Below, in pieces: positions 46,365-59,929 of a stretch of 64,000 nucleotides of DNA (position 1 is its first letter; every line of letters starts with the position of its first letter). This stretch comes from Mauremys mutica. Taxonomy: Eukaryota > Chordata > Testudines > Geoemydidae. Made by a program: the position numbers and the translations under genes. The DNA lies in the NCBI RefSeq assembly GCF_020497125.1, contig NC_059072.1, positions 50,006,697 through 50,070,696 on the forward strand. Reading direction: 5' to 3'. Below the pieces are notes generated by a model. That model worked only from the letters and a program-made list of their open reading frames with translations. It was not told the origin of the DNA and did not search any database.

Positions 46365-46530
46365 ATGTTTATTCTGGTAGCACTTAAAGGCCAACCAAGA
46401 ATGGTGCCCCACTGTCCTGGGTACTATACAAACACAGTAGTAGACAGTCCCTGCCCTGAGGAGCTTAAAAACTAAATTGACAAAATACAGGGTGGGGACA
46501 AGGGTGTAACAAACAAGCAGAGTGAACAAT
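46365..46530 (-). repeat. tRNA-SINE tail, antisense
   Basis: 'gggtactatacaaacacagt' and 'agacagtccctgccctgagg', then 'agcttaaaaactaaattgac', are the reverse of the SINE tail. The tRNA-like head is not seen. Confidence 0.65.
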
Positions 46531-47225
46531 AGGATGGCAGCAAACAGTTTGTTTTCATGTTGTGGGTGTTTTTGTTTTGTTTTGGTAGGCTTAGTTAATA
46601 AGGGATGAGCCCAATGGAAAGAAAAGTACAGGGCGGGAACACTGAAGAGAAGTGGGGTGAGGGGGACAGGGCAGTGGAAAAGAGGATAAGTCCTTGCTAC
46701 ACCTGTATGGAAAGGATAGCATGAACTTCATAGTAAAGTGAAGCCACCTACATATTGTCAGGACAAGGCCATATCCCAGATCCTCTCCTTCATCCCCACG
46801 GTGGCAATGAGTGTCCCAGGAGCATTATTGACGTCCTCTTTCTAATTGAGTGTAGACAGCCCTCATTATGGCTTCTTTCTCTGTGCAGGACTGGTAAGGA
46901 AGCATGGGGCTCCTGCACCCTCTCTCTTTACTTGTGCATCTACTCATGGGCAGTCATCATTTAGCACTAAGAATTACATATTAGAGTTCAGATTTATGTT
47001 GCTGAAAATTGTTTGGGGTTTTTTCAGTGCTGAACTTTTGCAAGTGCTCTTCAGTGGTTAGCTATTTAGAACATAAAATGTTTCTCTGAATGGTTAGTTC
47101 TAGGATTTTAAAGTTATCTTTGCCAGTGAATGTTTAGAATTTGTTCTTAAGATGCAATTTCTCTTTGAGTGTATGATATGGTAGAGATGTTCTAAACTTT
47201 AGAAAACACTTTATTGAAATATTTG
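46531..47225. other. Spacer, no gene seen
   Basis: No feature supported. Confidence 0.3.
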
Positions 47226-47390
47226 TGGTGAAGTCCTGCAATTCTTACTCACACAAAACTTCCACTGAGTTCAATGGGATCTTTTACCTGTATAAGGACT
47301 GCACACTTTGGGTGAAAACTTTGCCCCATTGGAGTAAGTGACAAAACTCCCTTTGATTTCAATAGGGTCAGGATTTCATCCTTTATCTCT
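47226..47390. repeat. Palindromic repeat (foldback) copy
   Basis: 'ttccactgagttcaatggga' faces 'ccctttgatttcaatagggt', with 'gtcctgcaattcttactcac' and 'gtcaggatttcatcc' as outer arms. Old and degraded. Confidence 0.55.
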
Positions 47391-50194
47391 TGGTGTTTAA
47401 AACTGCTCCAGAGAAAAAGTAAAGAATTTTTATTTACAATTACTTTGCTTCATGTTTGAAGGAAAAAATAGTCTTGTTTAAAATTTCATGACTCATTTTT
47501 ATAACACTGCAGCTATCAGAGCATAAATCCACGGATTTTTAAATCTATTCCTATGCATTATTCCGACGTATAGATCTGTTTTGGCTGTTGGAGAAAAATG
47601 TCCTCTTTATGTATTACTCTGAAGCTGGAGGAAAAGGTTAATATACAGTAGCCCTAGGGCTATATACCATCTCAGTCCATATGTAAATCTCCCACTTTTG
47701 TGTAAATGGTTCTAATTATTCAGGTTTAGCTCTCCTCTCTGGAAAAAGAACCCTTCATAATTAAAAGACTTCAAATGCTGCAAACTATATGAGATTAATA
47801 CATAACCAATATAGTTCCTCCAAGTGAAAAATGCAGATCTACAGTAATTTGGAATCCAGTAACTACACATCCTGAATATCTGAACACCTCCACACTGTTT
47901 AGAGTTGGTATTAGCAGAGTCACTCACTGCTGTTCAGTAAGAACTCCCTCACAGAGAAGGTATATTAAAAAAATCAATTGAGAAATCAATACATCTTATC
48001 CAAGTTATCAGAAGTGCTGCAGATGCTTAAGTTGCTAAATAGCATTTGATTCAAATAAAATATATCTCACATCCTTTGTATTAAAAGGAGAGTTGATTTA
48101 GATTTTTTTCCTTATATTGATTAGCATTTTGCACTCTGGCACCTTTATGTAAGGTTTCAATTGTTAGGGTTTTTTTTAAGTCTAGCAAATCATCTCAACA
48201 ATCATGGGAAATCAAGCCATATAAAATGCTTTTTAGTTTTATTTCCCAAATAAAGTGGTATAAAAGCCCAATATAATGAAGGGCTATGGGAGAGATCTCC
48301 AGAAGTACTTAGAAAAAGCAACAGTCGGTGAAGTGGAAAAATAAGGGAACAAAGACTGGATTTCATAGTAAACTGTTTCTGTTGGATTTCATCTCTAGAT
48401 ATTACATTGATATTTTATGTGCATACAAATTATATTTCTTGGGAACACTAAGGGGTAAATTAACAGTTCATTGCATAGAGATTAGACATGCAAATGCCAC
48501 AAATGGGAGATAAGTGCATTGAAAATGTACCCCTAAATCAGCATGTAATTAACACTTTGGCAAAACAGTTAGGAATGTCAGTAAAGCATTTTAAGACCCT
48601 ATTTTATTATGCAGGAAAATACATATCTTTCAGTAAGTCTGTTGGTAATGCTGTTGTCAAATTCTCTCATCAGAGCATTAATCTTTGAACCTTTAATTGA
48701 AGACTAATAAGTAAAATAACTCTTTTTTTATAAAAGAGTCAGTTTTTGGAGTAAATATGTAAAAATGAAGGGATAGTTGGCTTTGCAGACTGCTAATGGG
48801 ATACAGAGCCGCTTCACTGTAGGTATGAATCCTCTTTCGTCAGTAGTAACTGAAAGTTGTTGATAGCTGTTTGGAAACCACCTGACATGAATCACTTTTG
48901 GTTTCTGTTTAATTCCTACTGGTTAATATCCACATTTAAAAACCCATCATCAAAATTTACACTAGTTATAACCCTTGTTGGCAGACCGAGCAGAGTGGCC
49001 AAGATATCAATGGGCATGGAGACTGAAGTCATACAATTCTGGAGGAGGTGTCTTGGTAAGAAATTATAGGAAAGCTTGCACTGCCACTGTCTCTTCTGTG
49101 GATAAAAGGAGAATCTTTATATCCAGAGCTGCTAATTTAACAGCTTTCAGAAGAAATAAATTCACCTTTAAAAGGCAAAGTTTTGTGGTGCTGGACAAAA
49201 AACTTTTAATTTCTCATTCCTTCCCTTTAATCTTTGCCACCCTAACCTAGTATTTAGATCACAATATGAACTCATCGCAACATTCACTGGTCATGTTAGG
49301 CAATAGCTGTGCTTTGATCTTCAAAATAAGAGAATTCTATATAAGTACAATTAACAAAATTAATCTTTCTAAGTTGCTTTTTCCCTTGTATATATCAAAC
49401 TGCCATTCTAGGGAACAATTTATTGATCTGGAATGTCTGGTCTTGAAAATGTATTGCCTGCTTTTGTTTGTAATGATAGCACAATCAGTTACGTTTATAC
49501 AATCTAAGGACTTAGAGCAGTGACTTTGCTTTTTTCAGCACCTTATGAATCAGATGATCACGTCCTACTTGATTGATTTCCTATGGTTGCTAGAGGACAG
49601 GCATTGGTGGACTCTGGTTTCTGTATCGACATCTTTGTTCTAGCTTTTACTTCTGCCTTTGTTCCCCTACCTAATCTTTTTTTGATGCATTTCATTGCAA
49701 TTTGCTTAAAGAATATCCAAAAATGTACAGCCACCTACTAGTCTCTGGATGGAATTTGTCTGACTGCAGACTATGGATTTTTAAAATGCATATGAATTGT
49801 TAGACCCTTTAAGGGAATAGCATATATTATAATAAACAGGGCCTGGTCTCCCCTGTCTTACATAGTCATTTATTGCAGCGCAAAGTGGATATAAAACTAC
49901 CAATCTGTTCTACTTTGCAGTATGCTGTGATGCTGGGATTTCCTTTCCCTGACCTTAGGAAGAACTCTGTGGTTTGAAAGCTTGTCTCTCTCACAACAGA
50001 AGTTGGTTCAATGAAAGAAATTAACTCATCCACCTTGTCTCTCCAAGTCAGAATGGTAGCGTTTTGCCCCCACTTTGTACTCACATCATACATATGCAAG
50101 TGACTAGGCAAGGAGCAAAACACTGGAGAATCAGGCCCACAGAGTACACTGCACATTACAGACTATTTCTCCTCAAACAAGCAGGCTTCAGTAA
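47391..50194. other. AT-rich, no gene seen
   Basis: No transposon or exon recognised over 2.8 kb. Short frames only. Confidence 0.35.
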
Positions 50195-50455
50195 TTAGGT
50201 CCTGATACAACAAAGCACTTAAGCATATGCTTTATGGATGGGAGTAGTGTAACTGACTTCAATAGGCCTACTCACCTGTTTAAAATGAAGCAGGTGCTAA
50301 AATGTTTTCCTCAGTTAAGGCCTCGGTGTGCTACAGAAGAACTATTAGGATTTCTCAGACAAGCTTCATAGAACTGCCACAACTAGGTCTGATTCAAAGT
50401 CCATTGAATTCCTTTGGACTGGCTTTGGATCAGCCCCTAGAGTAAGCTGTTCAGA
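50195..50455. repeat. Two adjacent palindromic repeat copies
   Basis: 50195-50335: 'taggtcctgatacaacaaag', 'cacttaagcatatgctttat' and the matching 'caggtgctaaaatgttttcc', with 'gtaactgacttcaataggcc' in the centre. 50385-50455: 'ctgattcaaagtccattgaa' faces 'gactggctttggatcagccc'. Confidence 0.6.
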
Positions 50456-50571
50456 ATGGAGGAATTGGCAGACAGAGCACATTTTTTTTCTACTCACAGA
50501 CTGCTCAGGACTGAACTGATTTTTTTCCCCTGACATTGTTTGTTATTTGTAACTCTTCAAAGAAGCGTCAA

Positions 50572-50867
50572 CAACATTGCCAACCCCATGCATTCAAAAA
50601 TCATGAGTTAGCGCCTCCCGGTCCCCAAATCATGATCTTGTCTTAAAAATAATAAATTTTGGATACTTTTTATTTGTTTGCTGGTTTTTGAGCCTTTAGG
50701 GTCCACTTGTGTCACATTTTCTCTGCAACCATAAAGACTATAAATTTACTTTTTTATAAAAATAAACAGTAAGATTCTCACATGGTCACATTAATGCAGC
50801 AGCTGGGGCTTTAGGAAAAGACCAAATATCATGAGACTCACAGTAAAAACACAAGCTGGCAACACTG
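50572..50867. mobile_element. MITE with GTTGCCA-type ends, copy 1
   Basis: Left end CAACATTGCCAACCCCATGC and right end the inverse of CAGTGTTGCCAGCTTGTG. Inside, 'tcaaaaatcatgagtta' and 'catgagactcacagtaaa' form sub-terminal inverted repeats. Two related copies lie within 4.5 kb. No clear 8-bp duplication survives. Confidence 0.7.
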
Positions 50868-51135
50868 ATGTCTATACAAATAAATTTCAGCTCCCAGATT
50901 GTTTGAGAATTTTGTTAATTTTGTTATTTATTATTACCAAGGCTGAAATTATTCAAATGAAGTCATTTGCCAGAAAATGGCTCTTAAGAACGTTTTCACA
51001 AAACCAGTTATGTCTTTTCCCAATGTCTCAGTTTTCAAGCATTTTGATGAAAACTAAACAAAAACTGACCCGTTTGTTTTTCATCTTCATTTCAGTCTCT
51101 ATTTTTGTTTCCGTTTTCTTAATTTCCAGTTACTA

Positions 51136-51948
51136 CAGTATTGCTAACCCCAAAAGTTCAAAAATCATGAGTCAGACCCCCCCAAAATGATAAGATTATT
51201 AAAATAATAATAATAATTTAACAAAAAAATCTGTTTTGTCTTCTTAATTTTGAAATCCCTTTGTGCACTTCTAATATGTGAGTGATAATGGTCAACTCTG
51301 AGTGAGGTCATTGTAACACACTGATTCTAATTTACTTTGCTTTTCCAAAATCCATACCTGCCTACACCTTGTGACAAAAAGCCAGTGGATCTTTAATTTG
51401 CATAAAATGGCAGGAAGTTACATCAAATGCTGCATGAAAATGCAGAGCTTCCAGCTTCTCCTTAAGCCCTAATGATAATTAATTTTGTAACATCCCTCCA
51501 AACCCTACATCAATTATGTACCCTACATCAAGTGATTATGGGTCTTCCAGCATCACATCAGCTCTGCTCACTCAGCCCTACATATGCCTCTTGCCCCTCA
51601 ACACACCTCTGTTCTTTCTTACCTTCCAGGATAGGATGCTGACCAGCTCCAGGGGCTCTTCAGATCTGGGGCAGAGGCAAGTTGCTGCAGGGGTCCTCTT
51701 CACTCCTTGTCCTGGCCTGGTGGTAATGGAGGAGAAGGAAGCAGAGAAGAGTCAACTCTTTCATGAAAGGGGATGCTCCTCTTTTTCTAAGAAGGTAGAG
51801 GGGTGAGGAAGCCAGCCAATCAGAGGTGCTTTTCTCCTTGGCAGGTCTGAAAATTGCATGAAGGCTGTAGCTGTTTACATCATTTGGCCATGCAGCAGGG
51901 CCAAAATCATGTTACTCAAGAGAAAAATCACAAGAGTTGGCAGCACTG
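51136..51948. mobile_element. MITE with GTTGCCA-type ends, copy 2
   Basis: Left end CAGTATTGCTAACCCCAAAA followed by 'gttcaaaaatcatgagtcag', close to copy 1. Right end is the inverse of CAGTGCTGCCAACTCTTGTG. The 813-bp interior is longer than copy 1 and largely unlike it, so the copy may contain another insertion. Confidence 0.6.
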
Positions 51949-52756
51949 CCATTATATGGTGGCTCAGGGCTACTGGGTGATCCCCTTTTTTCTTTGTTTG
52001 ATTTTTGGTGGTGATTTGTGGTGCGGGTTTTTGTATGGCCAGTTTTGATTTGTCAGCTCAGTCACATAGTGGGATTTTTTTCAGAATGGAAAATCCAGTA
52101 CCTCTGAATATTAAGCTGCTTTTTCTAGGTGCCTAACTTTAAGTTTGAAAATGTTGGTTTCAATTCACAGAACCAGTACAGTAGGAGTCCCTGACCATCA
52201 CAGTGTTAGAAAGGCAGTCTGTTCTGGAACAATTTTTCCACATTGTTTGACACAATCACTTTCATCATTAGCCATGACAATATGCCTTCTTCCCAATGAC
52301 TTTCCTTAAGCACAATATTTATTGCAGATAACACAAAGAAAATATCCCTCCCCATTTTCATGTAAGTTGGCCTTTGTCAATCATAAGATATCCTGTGGTA
52401 GGAAGGCAATGTAATTTCTTGTTTCGAACACATCTGTTTTGTGGATCTACACTAGATCTGCATTTGCAACACTAGTATCCGCCAAAGAGTATCCAGAGTG
52501 CTATTTGTCTCCTGTATCATACCATACAGGTATGTCCTTCGTTTTTGGAGGGAAGGCAGTTTAATTCTTAAAGGAAGCCCAGATAGTGTAGATCCAGTGC
52601 TGAGTTAGTTATATCCCCAGATATTTTGCCTTCCAGAACTCCTTTATCATCATCTGTTACTGCTGCCCTCAGTAGAACTGTTGGAGTGAGGTGTATTTCA
52701 CTTGTCTGACCACAAGACTAGCAGCTAAGATTTCATTCCTGACTGGAGCCACTAGA
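51949..52756. other. Spacer, no gene seen
   Basis: No recognisable exon or repeat. Confidence 0.3.
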
Positions 52757-53056
52757 CAGGCTCCAGGCACCAGCGCACCAAGCGCGTGCCTGGGGTGGCA
52801 AGCTGCGGGGGGCAGCCTGCCGGTCACCATGAGGGCGGCAATCAGACTGCCTTCGGCGGCATGCCTGCGGAAGGTCCGACAGTCCTGCGGCTTCGGCGGC
52901 AATTCAGCGGTGGGTACGCCGAAGGTGCAGGACCGGCGGACCTCCTGCAGGCATGCCGCCGAATGGGTGTTACCAGCGGATCGCCCGCAGGCGTGCCGCC
53001 GAAAGCCGGCTGACTGCCGTGCTTGGGGCGGGGCAAAATACATAGAGCTGACCCTG
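52757..53056. mobile_element. hAT-type foldback MITE, 300 bp, perfect 8-bp TSD
   Basis: Flanked by CCACTAGA on both sides (52749-52756 and 53057-53064). Begins CAGGCTCCAGGCACCAGCGC and ends 'agctgaccctg'. Internally it is a GC-rich foldback: 'tgccttcggcggcatgcctg' inverts against 'caggcatgccgccgaa'. The phrase 'caggaccggcggacctcc' is shared with the 61649-61911 copy. Open frames across it are by-products of foldback GC composition. Confidence 0.92.
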
Positions 53057-53866
53057 CCACTAGAGTCCCTTTTCAACCAGGTGTTCCGAATGAAAACCGG
53101 TCACCTGGCAACCCTATCTCCTGCACATGTCCATCATGAGTACCTGTAGTATTCACATACAGAATAACCTTGCACACTTCCAGCACAGCAGGTCCAGTGG
53201 TGGATCCACCAACACTAGTCTAGCTGACTCCACACTGACAGGTAGCAACAGTGGGTGGCCAGCTCCCAGAGGGTGATTGCCACTCTCTTCACATCAAGAG
53301 CAACTCTCCTCTTGATTTTCTGGTGCTCCAGGGTTTAAGGGAGTTCAGCACAGAGATCCAGGAAAGTCATCTTCTACTTTTCTGTAACAATCTTGGGGTT
53401 AATTAAATAACAAACCATTAAATGAGACAGGAATAAAACTTTAATAAAACCAACTGGAAAGCAGCTCTGGTGAATGGCTGCACAAAGCCATGTGAGTGCC
53501 CTCAACCCCCACCTCCAGAGCACATCTCCAAATTCCCACACTCACAATACAATCCCTTATGAGGGAGCATCTCCAAATCACAATCTTTCATGAACATCTC
53601 TCTACACTTCCAAAATTTTGTACTCACTGCTAGACATCCCAGGTCTCCAGAGCTATCCAGAACCACCACTATGTGCTCATTGCTGTGCCCCAAGCAGCAC
53701 TCCACATAGTGTAGCTGATCATAGAATAGATCATAGAATAATGTAGCTAGCTTTCATCATATCACACAGATTTGATCTCTAGATCCTCCTTTCTTCCCCT
53801 GTATCTCTGCTGAAACAGCTGCTAAAACTCCCATTGGCTCCTGGCTGCCACCACAGTTGCCATTCT
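53057..53866. other. Spacer, no gene seen
   Basis: Near 53718-53745 'atcatagaata' occurs twice in a short interval and may be a CR1 8-bp tail remnant. No exon. Confidence 0.3.
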
Positions 53867-54934
53867 CAGTGTTGCCACCTCTGGCGATTTTTTTCGTGAG
53901 TGATGAGATTTTGGCTGGGCTGGAGCCAGGCATGATGGTGCGAGAAGTTCCAGCCTTCTAGTGAATTTGAGCCATCTGGCTGGCTGTCAGTCCCACTTGG
54001 CCACCTTCTGGAGCAAAATAACAGTCAGACCTGCTGCAGGCAGAGCTCTTTCCCCACAATGTGAAGCTAGTCTCACAGGAAGAGAGTCAGGAGCTAAAAA
54101 GTTGGCTCAGGGAAGCTCTGCTCCCCCTCTCTCCTCCCCTCCTGTGAGCAACTGGGGCAGGACAGTTCTCTGCTTCTGCCCCCTCCAGCACCAGGGCCAG
54201 CATTAGGGGGTAGCAAGCAGGGCAATTGCTCGAAGTGCTACACCATAAGGGGCCCCACATGGCAGGGCTCAGGCTTAGGCTTCATCACCTCATGATGGGG
54301 CTCAGGCTTCAGCTTCAGCACTGAGTGATGGGACTTGGGCTTCGGCTTAAGCCCCATGCAGTGGAGCTTGGGCTTGGGCTCCAGAAACGTTGCAGAAATC
54401 CAATGTGTGAGCAGGTAAAGGAAGAAGGGGTCGAGGCCACTCCTTAGTTTCTGCCTTGGGCCCAGCGAGTCTAACGCTGGCCCTGTGCAGCACACAGACT
54501 GGGAAGGAGTGTGTGTGGGGGGGTGAAGAGCGCCTGGAGCTGTCTCCCAGCCTGGAAGAGACCCTGCTGGAGCCCCCTCCAGACTGGGAAGAGGGGAGTG
54601 AAGAACCCCAGGAGGAATAGAGGTGAGGCTGGGGGAGAGTTGAACTGAGGAGTTGGGGGGCTGAGTGGGCTGAACTGATTGGCGGCAGGATTGTGGGGAG
54701 GGGACGGGCTGATGTGGGGATGAGAGGTACTACAGCAGGGTCCAAAATCACCTTACCTAATACATTTTGGAGAGGGGGCAACATTACTTGTCACATACAC
54801 ACACACTGAGGATGGGCAGGGGGGATTCAGACATCAAAAGGCAGAGCAAAAACCACAATATAGTCCTTTAAAAAAATCTCATGATTTTTTGGGCAAATCT
54901 AATTATTTTTGATCTCTTGAGGCAGGCAATACTG
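53867..54934. mobile_element. MITE with GTTGCCA-type ends, copy 3, holding a nested hAT MITE
   Basis: Left end CAGTGTTGCCACCTCTGGCG and right end the inverse of CAGTATTGCCTGCCTCAAG. Sub-terminal 'gtgatgagattttggctggg' and 'aaaaaatctcatgatttttt' are inverted partners. The hAT MITE at 54192-54485 is inside, so copy 3 is older. The remaining interior is G/A-rich and unassigned. Confidence 0.6.
54192..54485. mobile_element. hAT-type MITE, 294 bp, TSD 7/8, internal tandem repeat
   Basis: Ends CAGGGCCAGCATTAG and the inverse of CAGGGCCAGCGTTAG (14 of 15 identical). Flanks TCCAGCAC (54184-54191) and TGCAGCAC (54486-54493), 7 of 8. The middle repeats 'ggggctcaggcttcagcttc'-type units of about 35 bp, about three imperfect units. 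Confidence 0.92.
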
Positions 54935-57900
54935 AGTGCTAGGGGCTCTCAAATATCCCAGGGTCTGCTTTTCTGACTCTGTAGTTGACCGGATCACAGC
55001 ATGCCCTTTGGCCTTCTCATGCTAAGAGTGATCAGTTTGGAAATGTTGCTGAAACTATGTAAATTCTGGGGTACAGCAGGGAAAATTATTCTCCTTCCCT
55101 CAGGAACATCAATGCCACCATCTGGTATGAAAGGTGCCCATAATGCAGCAGGCCTGGACATAATTCCAGAAACCTTGGAATACCTAACCATATGGAAGTT
55201 GATGCAATCCAATCCAATGTGGGCACATGGCACAAATGTTAGGTAGTTTATACTGATACAATCACAACAGTGTGAACACACAGAGTAAGCTGCATCCGTT
55301 TAATTACATCCTGCATGTTAAGCTAGTGGAACTTTGTAATGTAGACAATCCTTCAGTATTGCTGGAAAAAGCAAAGAATGGCTGGCCTCTCCTCCCTCTC
55401 ATGGCTTGTCTCCTTGCCTTTTGGCTACAAGGTGGAAATTAGGGAGATAGATGGATGGATCCCTGTGGCTGAAAATTGGGGTTGAAGTCCCAGTGGTCCC
55501 CTGTCCCAGTAATTATTGCTGTGACTACTGGCACAGAGAAAGAAACTTCCGCTGTGTTGATGGGATACAAGTGCACAGTATACTCTCCTTGGGGAAAATA
55601 AATGCATTGTTAGCCTCTTTCTCAGGATAATTTGATTATATACAGAGTGACAGGAATCAGGTGAACATTTTGAATAGACCCTCAGAATTTGGGACTCAGA
55701 ACCTGGCATGCCAAGGAGTGTGTAAAGATCAGCTCACATATCAGGCCTGTCTCCATCCATGCTGAATGAACTGGTCAGTGCTTGGCTTCTTCTGATGGAG
55801 ATGAGGAAGCTAACTGCCAGCCATGAGTGAGCTCAGAATAAAGATCTGGTGGCTGTTTGGAGTGGTCAGGTCTTCTCCTATCCATTTGAACATAGGGAGT
55901 CATTTTTGAAGGGCTGGTGAATCTGGGGTACATTTAATCTTAATCTGTCCCTGAAAGGAACTGCAAACATCCTAGGAAACGAATACCTACTCTCAGTACT
56001 AGGTTCAAGTACACACTACTGCACATACACACTATCCTGCTGTGTTACCAGCAATGAGCATGAATAATATGGGTCTTAGAAAGCCCTCATCTACTGGCTT
56101 TGAATTTGGTGGAGAGGCAGACGCCAGGAGCCTCCACAGTACCAGGTATTAGGGGAGCAAGGTACAAATACTAGCAGGTGGGGAGTTCACCTGCTGTAAC
56201 ACAGTTGTAAATTTTTAATTTTAAGGTTTTTTTAAAAGAACTAAACTGGCTCTTGCCCAATCAGTTGTTGCTGGTTTCCCAGGGTAGCGTGCAATGGTTT
56301 AGTGTCCCTGGAGTGTCTTTCTTACCTATGGGTGCTGATTCAAGGACGCCATCTGGAAGAACTCGGTTAAAATATGTGAGTCAGTTAGGGAATGTTTCCT
56401 TCCAAAGTGTCAAAGTTGGTTTACAGCATGAATTTCAAATTCAAGTGTGGTATTTGCACATTAGATCATGTTGATTAGTTACATAAATTGTGCAGTCAGG
56501 GAACAGAAACAACACTGCAGGATTCAGGTAATTGACACACGTGAACTGAAAATTTGACAATCAGATATGAGTTTCAGATTTGCTTTTAGTGAATTCTCAG
56601 GCATTTGAGTTAAAAATTTGCTTTGGAAAGTATTTGTTTCAGTAAAAGTGCAATTTTTAATCACAGAAGGTTAAAGGGCAGTGAACAGGGTCGAATTGGA
56701 ATTTACTGTTGAATTCAAATGAATATTTGCATAAAAAATGTGAGTGTTCACTTAGTTTTGAAATAAAGCAGACGTGTCTCAGATCTCTCTGTTTCCGTCA
56801 TGCTGGGTACTTATCAAGTTGACTCCTGAATTATTTCCTGATAAGATCATTTAACTTCAAATCTTGATACTATACAGGTCACATTGTTCTGGTGATATTC
56901 AGAGGGGAATTGTCACTTTCAGACAACTAATATCAGTCACTCTTCTAGCTATATTTGATTTGTAGTCTCAGAAAAGTGTGATGGCAGTTATTAACTGCTC
57001 TCAAGAAATCTACTTGCAAGATGAATTTATTCCTTGATTAATGATGGAGCTTATCCAAGTATTAATTCAAACTTTTTATAATATCACAAACTTGATGTTA
57101 ATATCATCCTTGTTCTATCCACTCTTAAATTACTATGATTACTCTAATTGTTAAAAAGCTATTATTTGATTCTGATTTATAGAGAAATTATCAGCCAGTA
57201 GCACATCTGCCATTTCTTACTGCATTTTGGAATGCATTGTTGCATCTCAATTAACAAAAGATCTACCAGCTGAAGCATTGCTACATGAATTCTAGTAAGG
57301 CTTTTAGGCACAACATAAATTCTGTCCTGATTGATTATGACTCTTGCTATGTGCTGTATAATTTATTGGATTGCTTGCATTGCAGAATTGTTCTTCACAC
57401 CCAATACTTAAGATTCTGATATTTTATGAAATAATCTGAGTATGCAGCATTGGGACATCCATGTAGAGGTTTTCAGTGTCTGCATATTCTTCATGACACT
57501 ATTTTTATTCTTTCTGATCTGCAGGTTGTGTTCTTGTTACCTCTTACTCTTTTGTTGTGTCACAGGCTACAGGGATTAACCAGAATTATAGTTTGTAATC
57601 TCATCTTCAAAATGATGCTACTCAGTTAGTACTCACATAATGAAATAATCATCTCTGCATTTCTAGCTTCTCTGTTAGTGAAGAAATTAAGACAGCAGAT
57701 ATCTCAGCTGTTAATGCTGGGAGCATCATTGATTTCTCCTTTATAACTGCTACTCTTCTGATGTTTAGTTGCAGAATCTGATGCAGAATGATCAACCACT
57801 CAAGCATATGTCGAGATTTTGAGTGTCCTTATATGTGGACCTTAAAGATCTGTAGGTATTTCCATATTAAATCACCCCTGTGAATTGCTTATTATGCAAC

Positions 57901-58129
57901 GGCTAAAATTCACCTTATATTGAAATGACAATAGTTTAATCAATGTGTAATTTTGCTTCCTTAACATAGTAATTTTGTTTTCTTTACACATTGTGAAGCT
58001 TGATGTGTGCATGCTTTCAAGGAGATACTCTTTTGATCTTCTCTGAAGGTTATTTTCAGACAAAATATCTCCTCCAAAACACCTGTATGCTTTTCTTGGA
58101 CTCCTTCTCAACTTTCAGGTTTAGGGACT
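54935..58129. other. No gene seen
   Basis: A 3.2-kb AT-rich stretch without a recognised exon or transposon. Confidence 0.35.
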
Positions 58130-58560
58130 ATCCATCTAGTTGAAAGGATCCCAGCCAGACATTCCAAACCCATGAAAAAAACACAGAAATTTGACTTGTT
58201 TTTGGCTTAATTGGCTTGTGTGTTGCTTGTTGGCTAGTTTTTTGCTTGTAGCTTGTCACTTGTTTGGCTTGTAGCTTGTTGTAGCTTGTTGCTTCTTTTT
58301 GTATTTTTGTTGGCTCCTGGCAAGCAGGGGCAAGGGGCAAGCAGGGGTAAAGGGGGGAGAGAGTCAGGGTGCACAGTGGGCCCACCACAGTACCAGACTG
58401 CAGGCCGGGGGATCTAGTTGCATAGAGTGTTGGGGTTCTTAGGGATTGGCTTGGTTTGGCCTTGTTTTGAAATGGGATTAGCTTGATTTTTGGCTTATTG
58501 TGAAAATTGAGGTGATTATTTACCACGTGAAAGTTGGCAACTGTGATCTCAGCTACAAGA
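58130..58560. repeat. gcttgt-rich repeat, probable transposon remnant
   Basis: 58190-58300 repeats 'ggcttgt' and 'gtagcttgt' in loose tandem; 58315-58350 has 'caagcaggggcaaggggcaa'. I recall such gcttgt-rich stretches from reptile repeats but cannot name the family or place its ends. The minus frame here (58577-58128) is of this composition and has no domain. Confidence 0.45.
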
Positions 58561-59929
58561 TTGTATATAAATAACAACCCCTACAACTATAACATGTGGA
58601 AGCAAATTTATGTGGTTATAACTGCTTGATTAACTGAGAGGTGACTGCTTCATTTACCACTGCTCTGGTTGTCCATCAGCTGATACTTGAGTGTTTTTTC
58701 GTGTTCTTTTTACTCTTAATTATGTCTGTAGACAGGTTCTTAGAAAGTTTATTGATCCATATAGCTCAGTCTCTGGGTTGAAGCAGTGGCAAGGATGAAT
58801 TCTGAGTGCAAATGATTTCCTACTGGCTATACAAGGCTGGGAACACTAGAATACTGCAATGCAGCTAGATTGTTCTTACGGGCTACTTCATTCTCTGAAT
58901 TGCTTGCTTTTATTATTTATTAGTATTACCTTAGCACCTAGAAATCCTGGTGTGTTGATTGAGTTTTAGGCTTTATAATTAATTTTTGAGGTGTTAAGTA
59001 TATTGGGCTCTGACCAGAAACTTTCCGAGTTTTGAGGGGAGAGGCTTTTAGTCACAGGAGGATTCCCATAATTCTCCTGGGGCAATAGAATACCCTCGAT
59101 AGGACTTTATGGTATGGATACCTCTTTGAAATGGTGCCTAGACCCTGTATATTTTGTAGGGTGTTTGGCTCAGCACAATGATATTGTTTTAGACTTTGAT
59201 TTTTTATTGTGTAATCATAACAAAGTAATTCCATTGTCATATATTATTCTTATTAAGCCTGCTCTGGATGTATATACAACATTACAATCTCTTCATAGTA
59301 CGGAAATATATACTATACTAAATGTTTCTCAGACCTCAATATTTCAAGGACTGGCCAATTTGGATTAGCACAGAGTGGAATGGTTGTTTTGTACAACTAC
59401 CTCCTTTTTTTTGTAATGGAGACTTTCCTGAGGAATTGGAGTTGGATATGGTAAAGCACTCAAATCACTTGTTCATTCAGTTAATGTAGGGTGAAATTCA
59501 CTTATCCATAGTTATTATGTCAACTGAGTTGCTACAGGACACTTACACAGGGAAACTGTGCAACCCTGTGTATGCAGAATTGGAGTCCCTGCCAACTCCA
59601 CAGAAATCAGTGTAGAGGACAGGTGCAGGGCAAGGCAGGGAGAGAGAGAAGTCTGACCAATACCTCTTCAATCTCGTAGTCCTGCAGGATGCACAGGGGC
59701 TGTGTCCTTTAATGTAGCCAAAGTGGCCCTTATTCCGAGCTCTAGCCACAGGTGGAAAAGCCAGTTCCATCCCTCCCAACCTCTATATATTTGTTCCCAA
59801 GCAAGGTTTGTTTTACTCTGGATTTGTGCAGGGCAGTGTGCTCTTTATTAATGCTTTAATTACTTCTTAGAGTTCTTTGTATTTAATTTTTTTGACTTCA
59901 TGGTTATTTAGATACTGTGAAGACATGGA
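58561..59929. other. Spacer with short SINE-tail remnant
   Basis: 58910-58950 'tattatttattagtattacc' and 'ttagcacctagaaatcctgg' resembles antisense SINE tail. Nothing else recognised. Confidence 0.35.

Noticed and set aside
52669..53149. 135- and 152-codon frames on opposite strands
   Set aside because: Both arise from a foldback MITE with exact TSDs.
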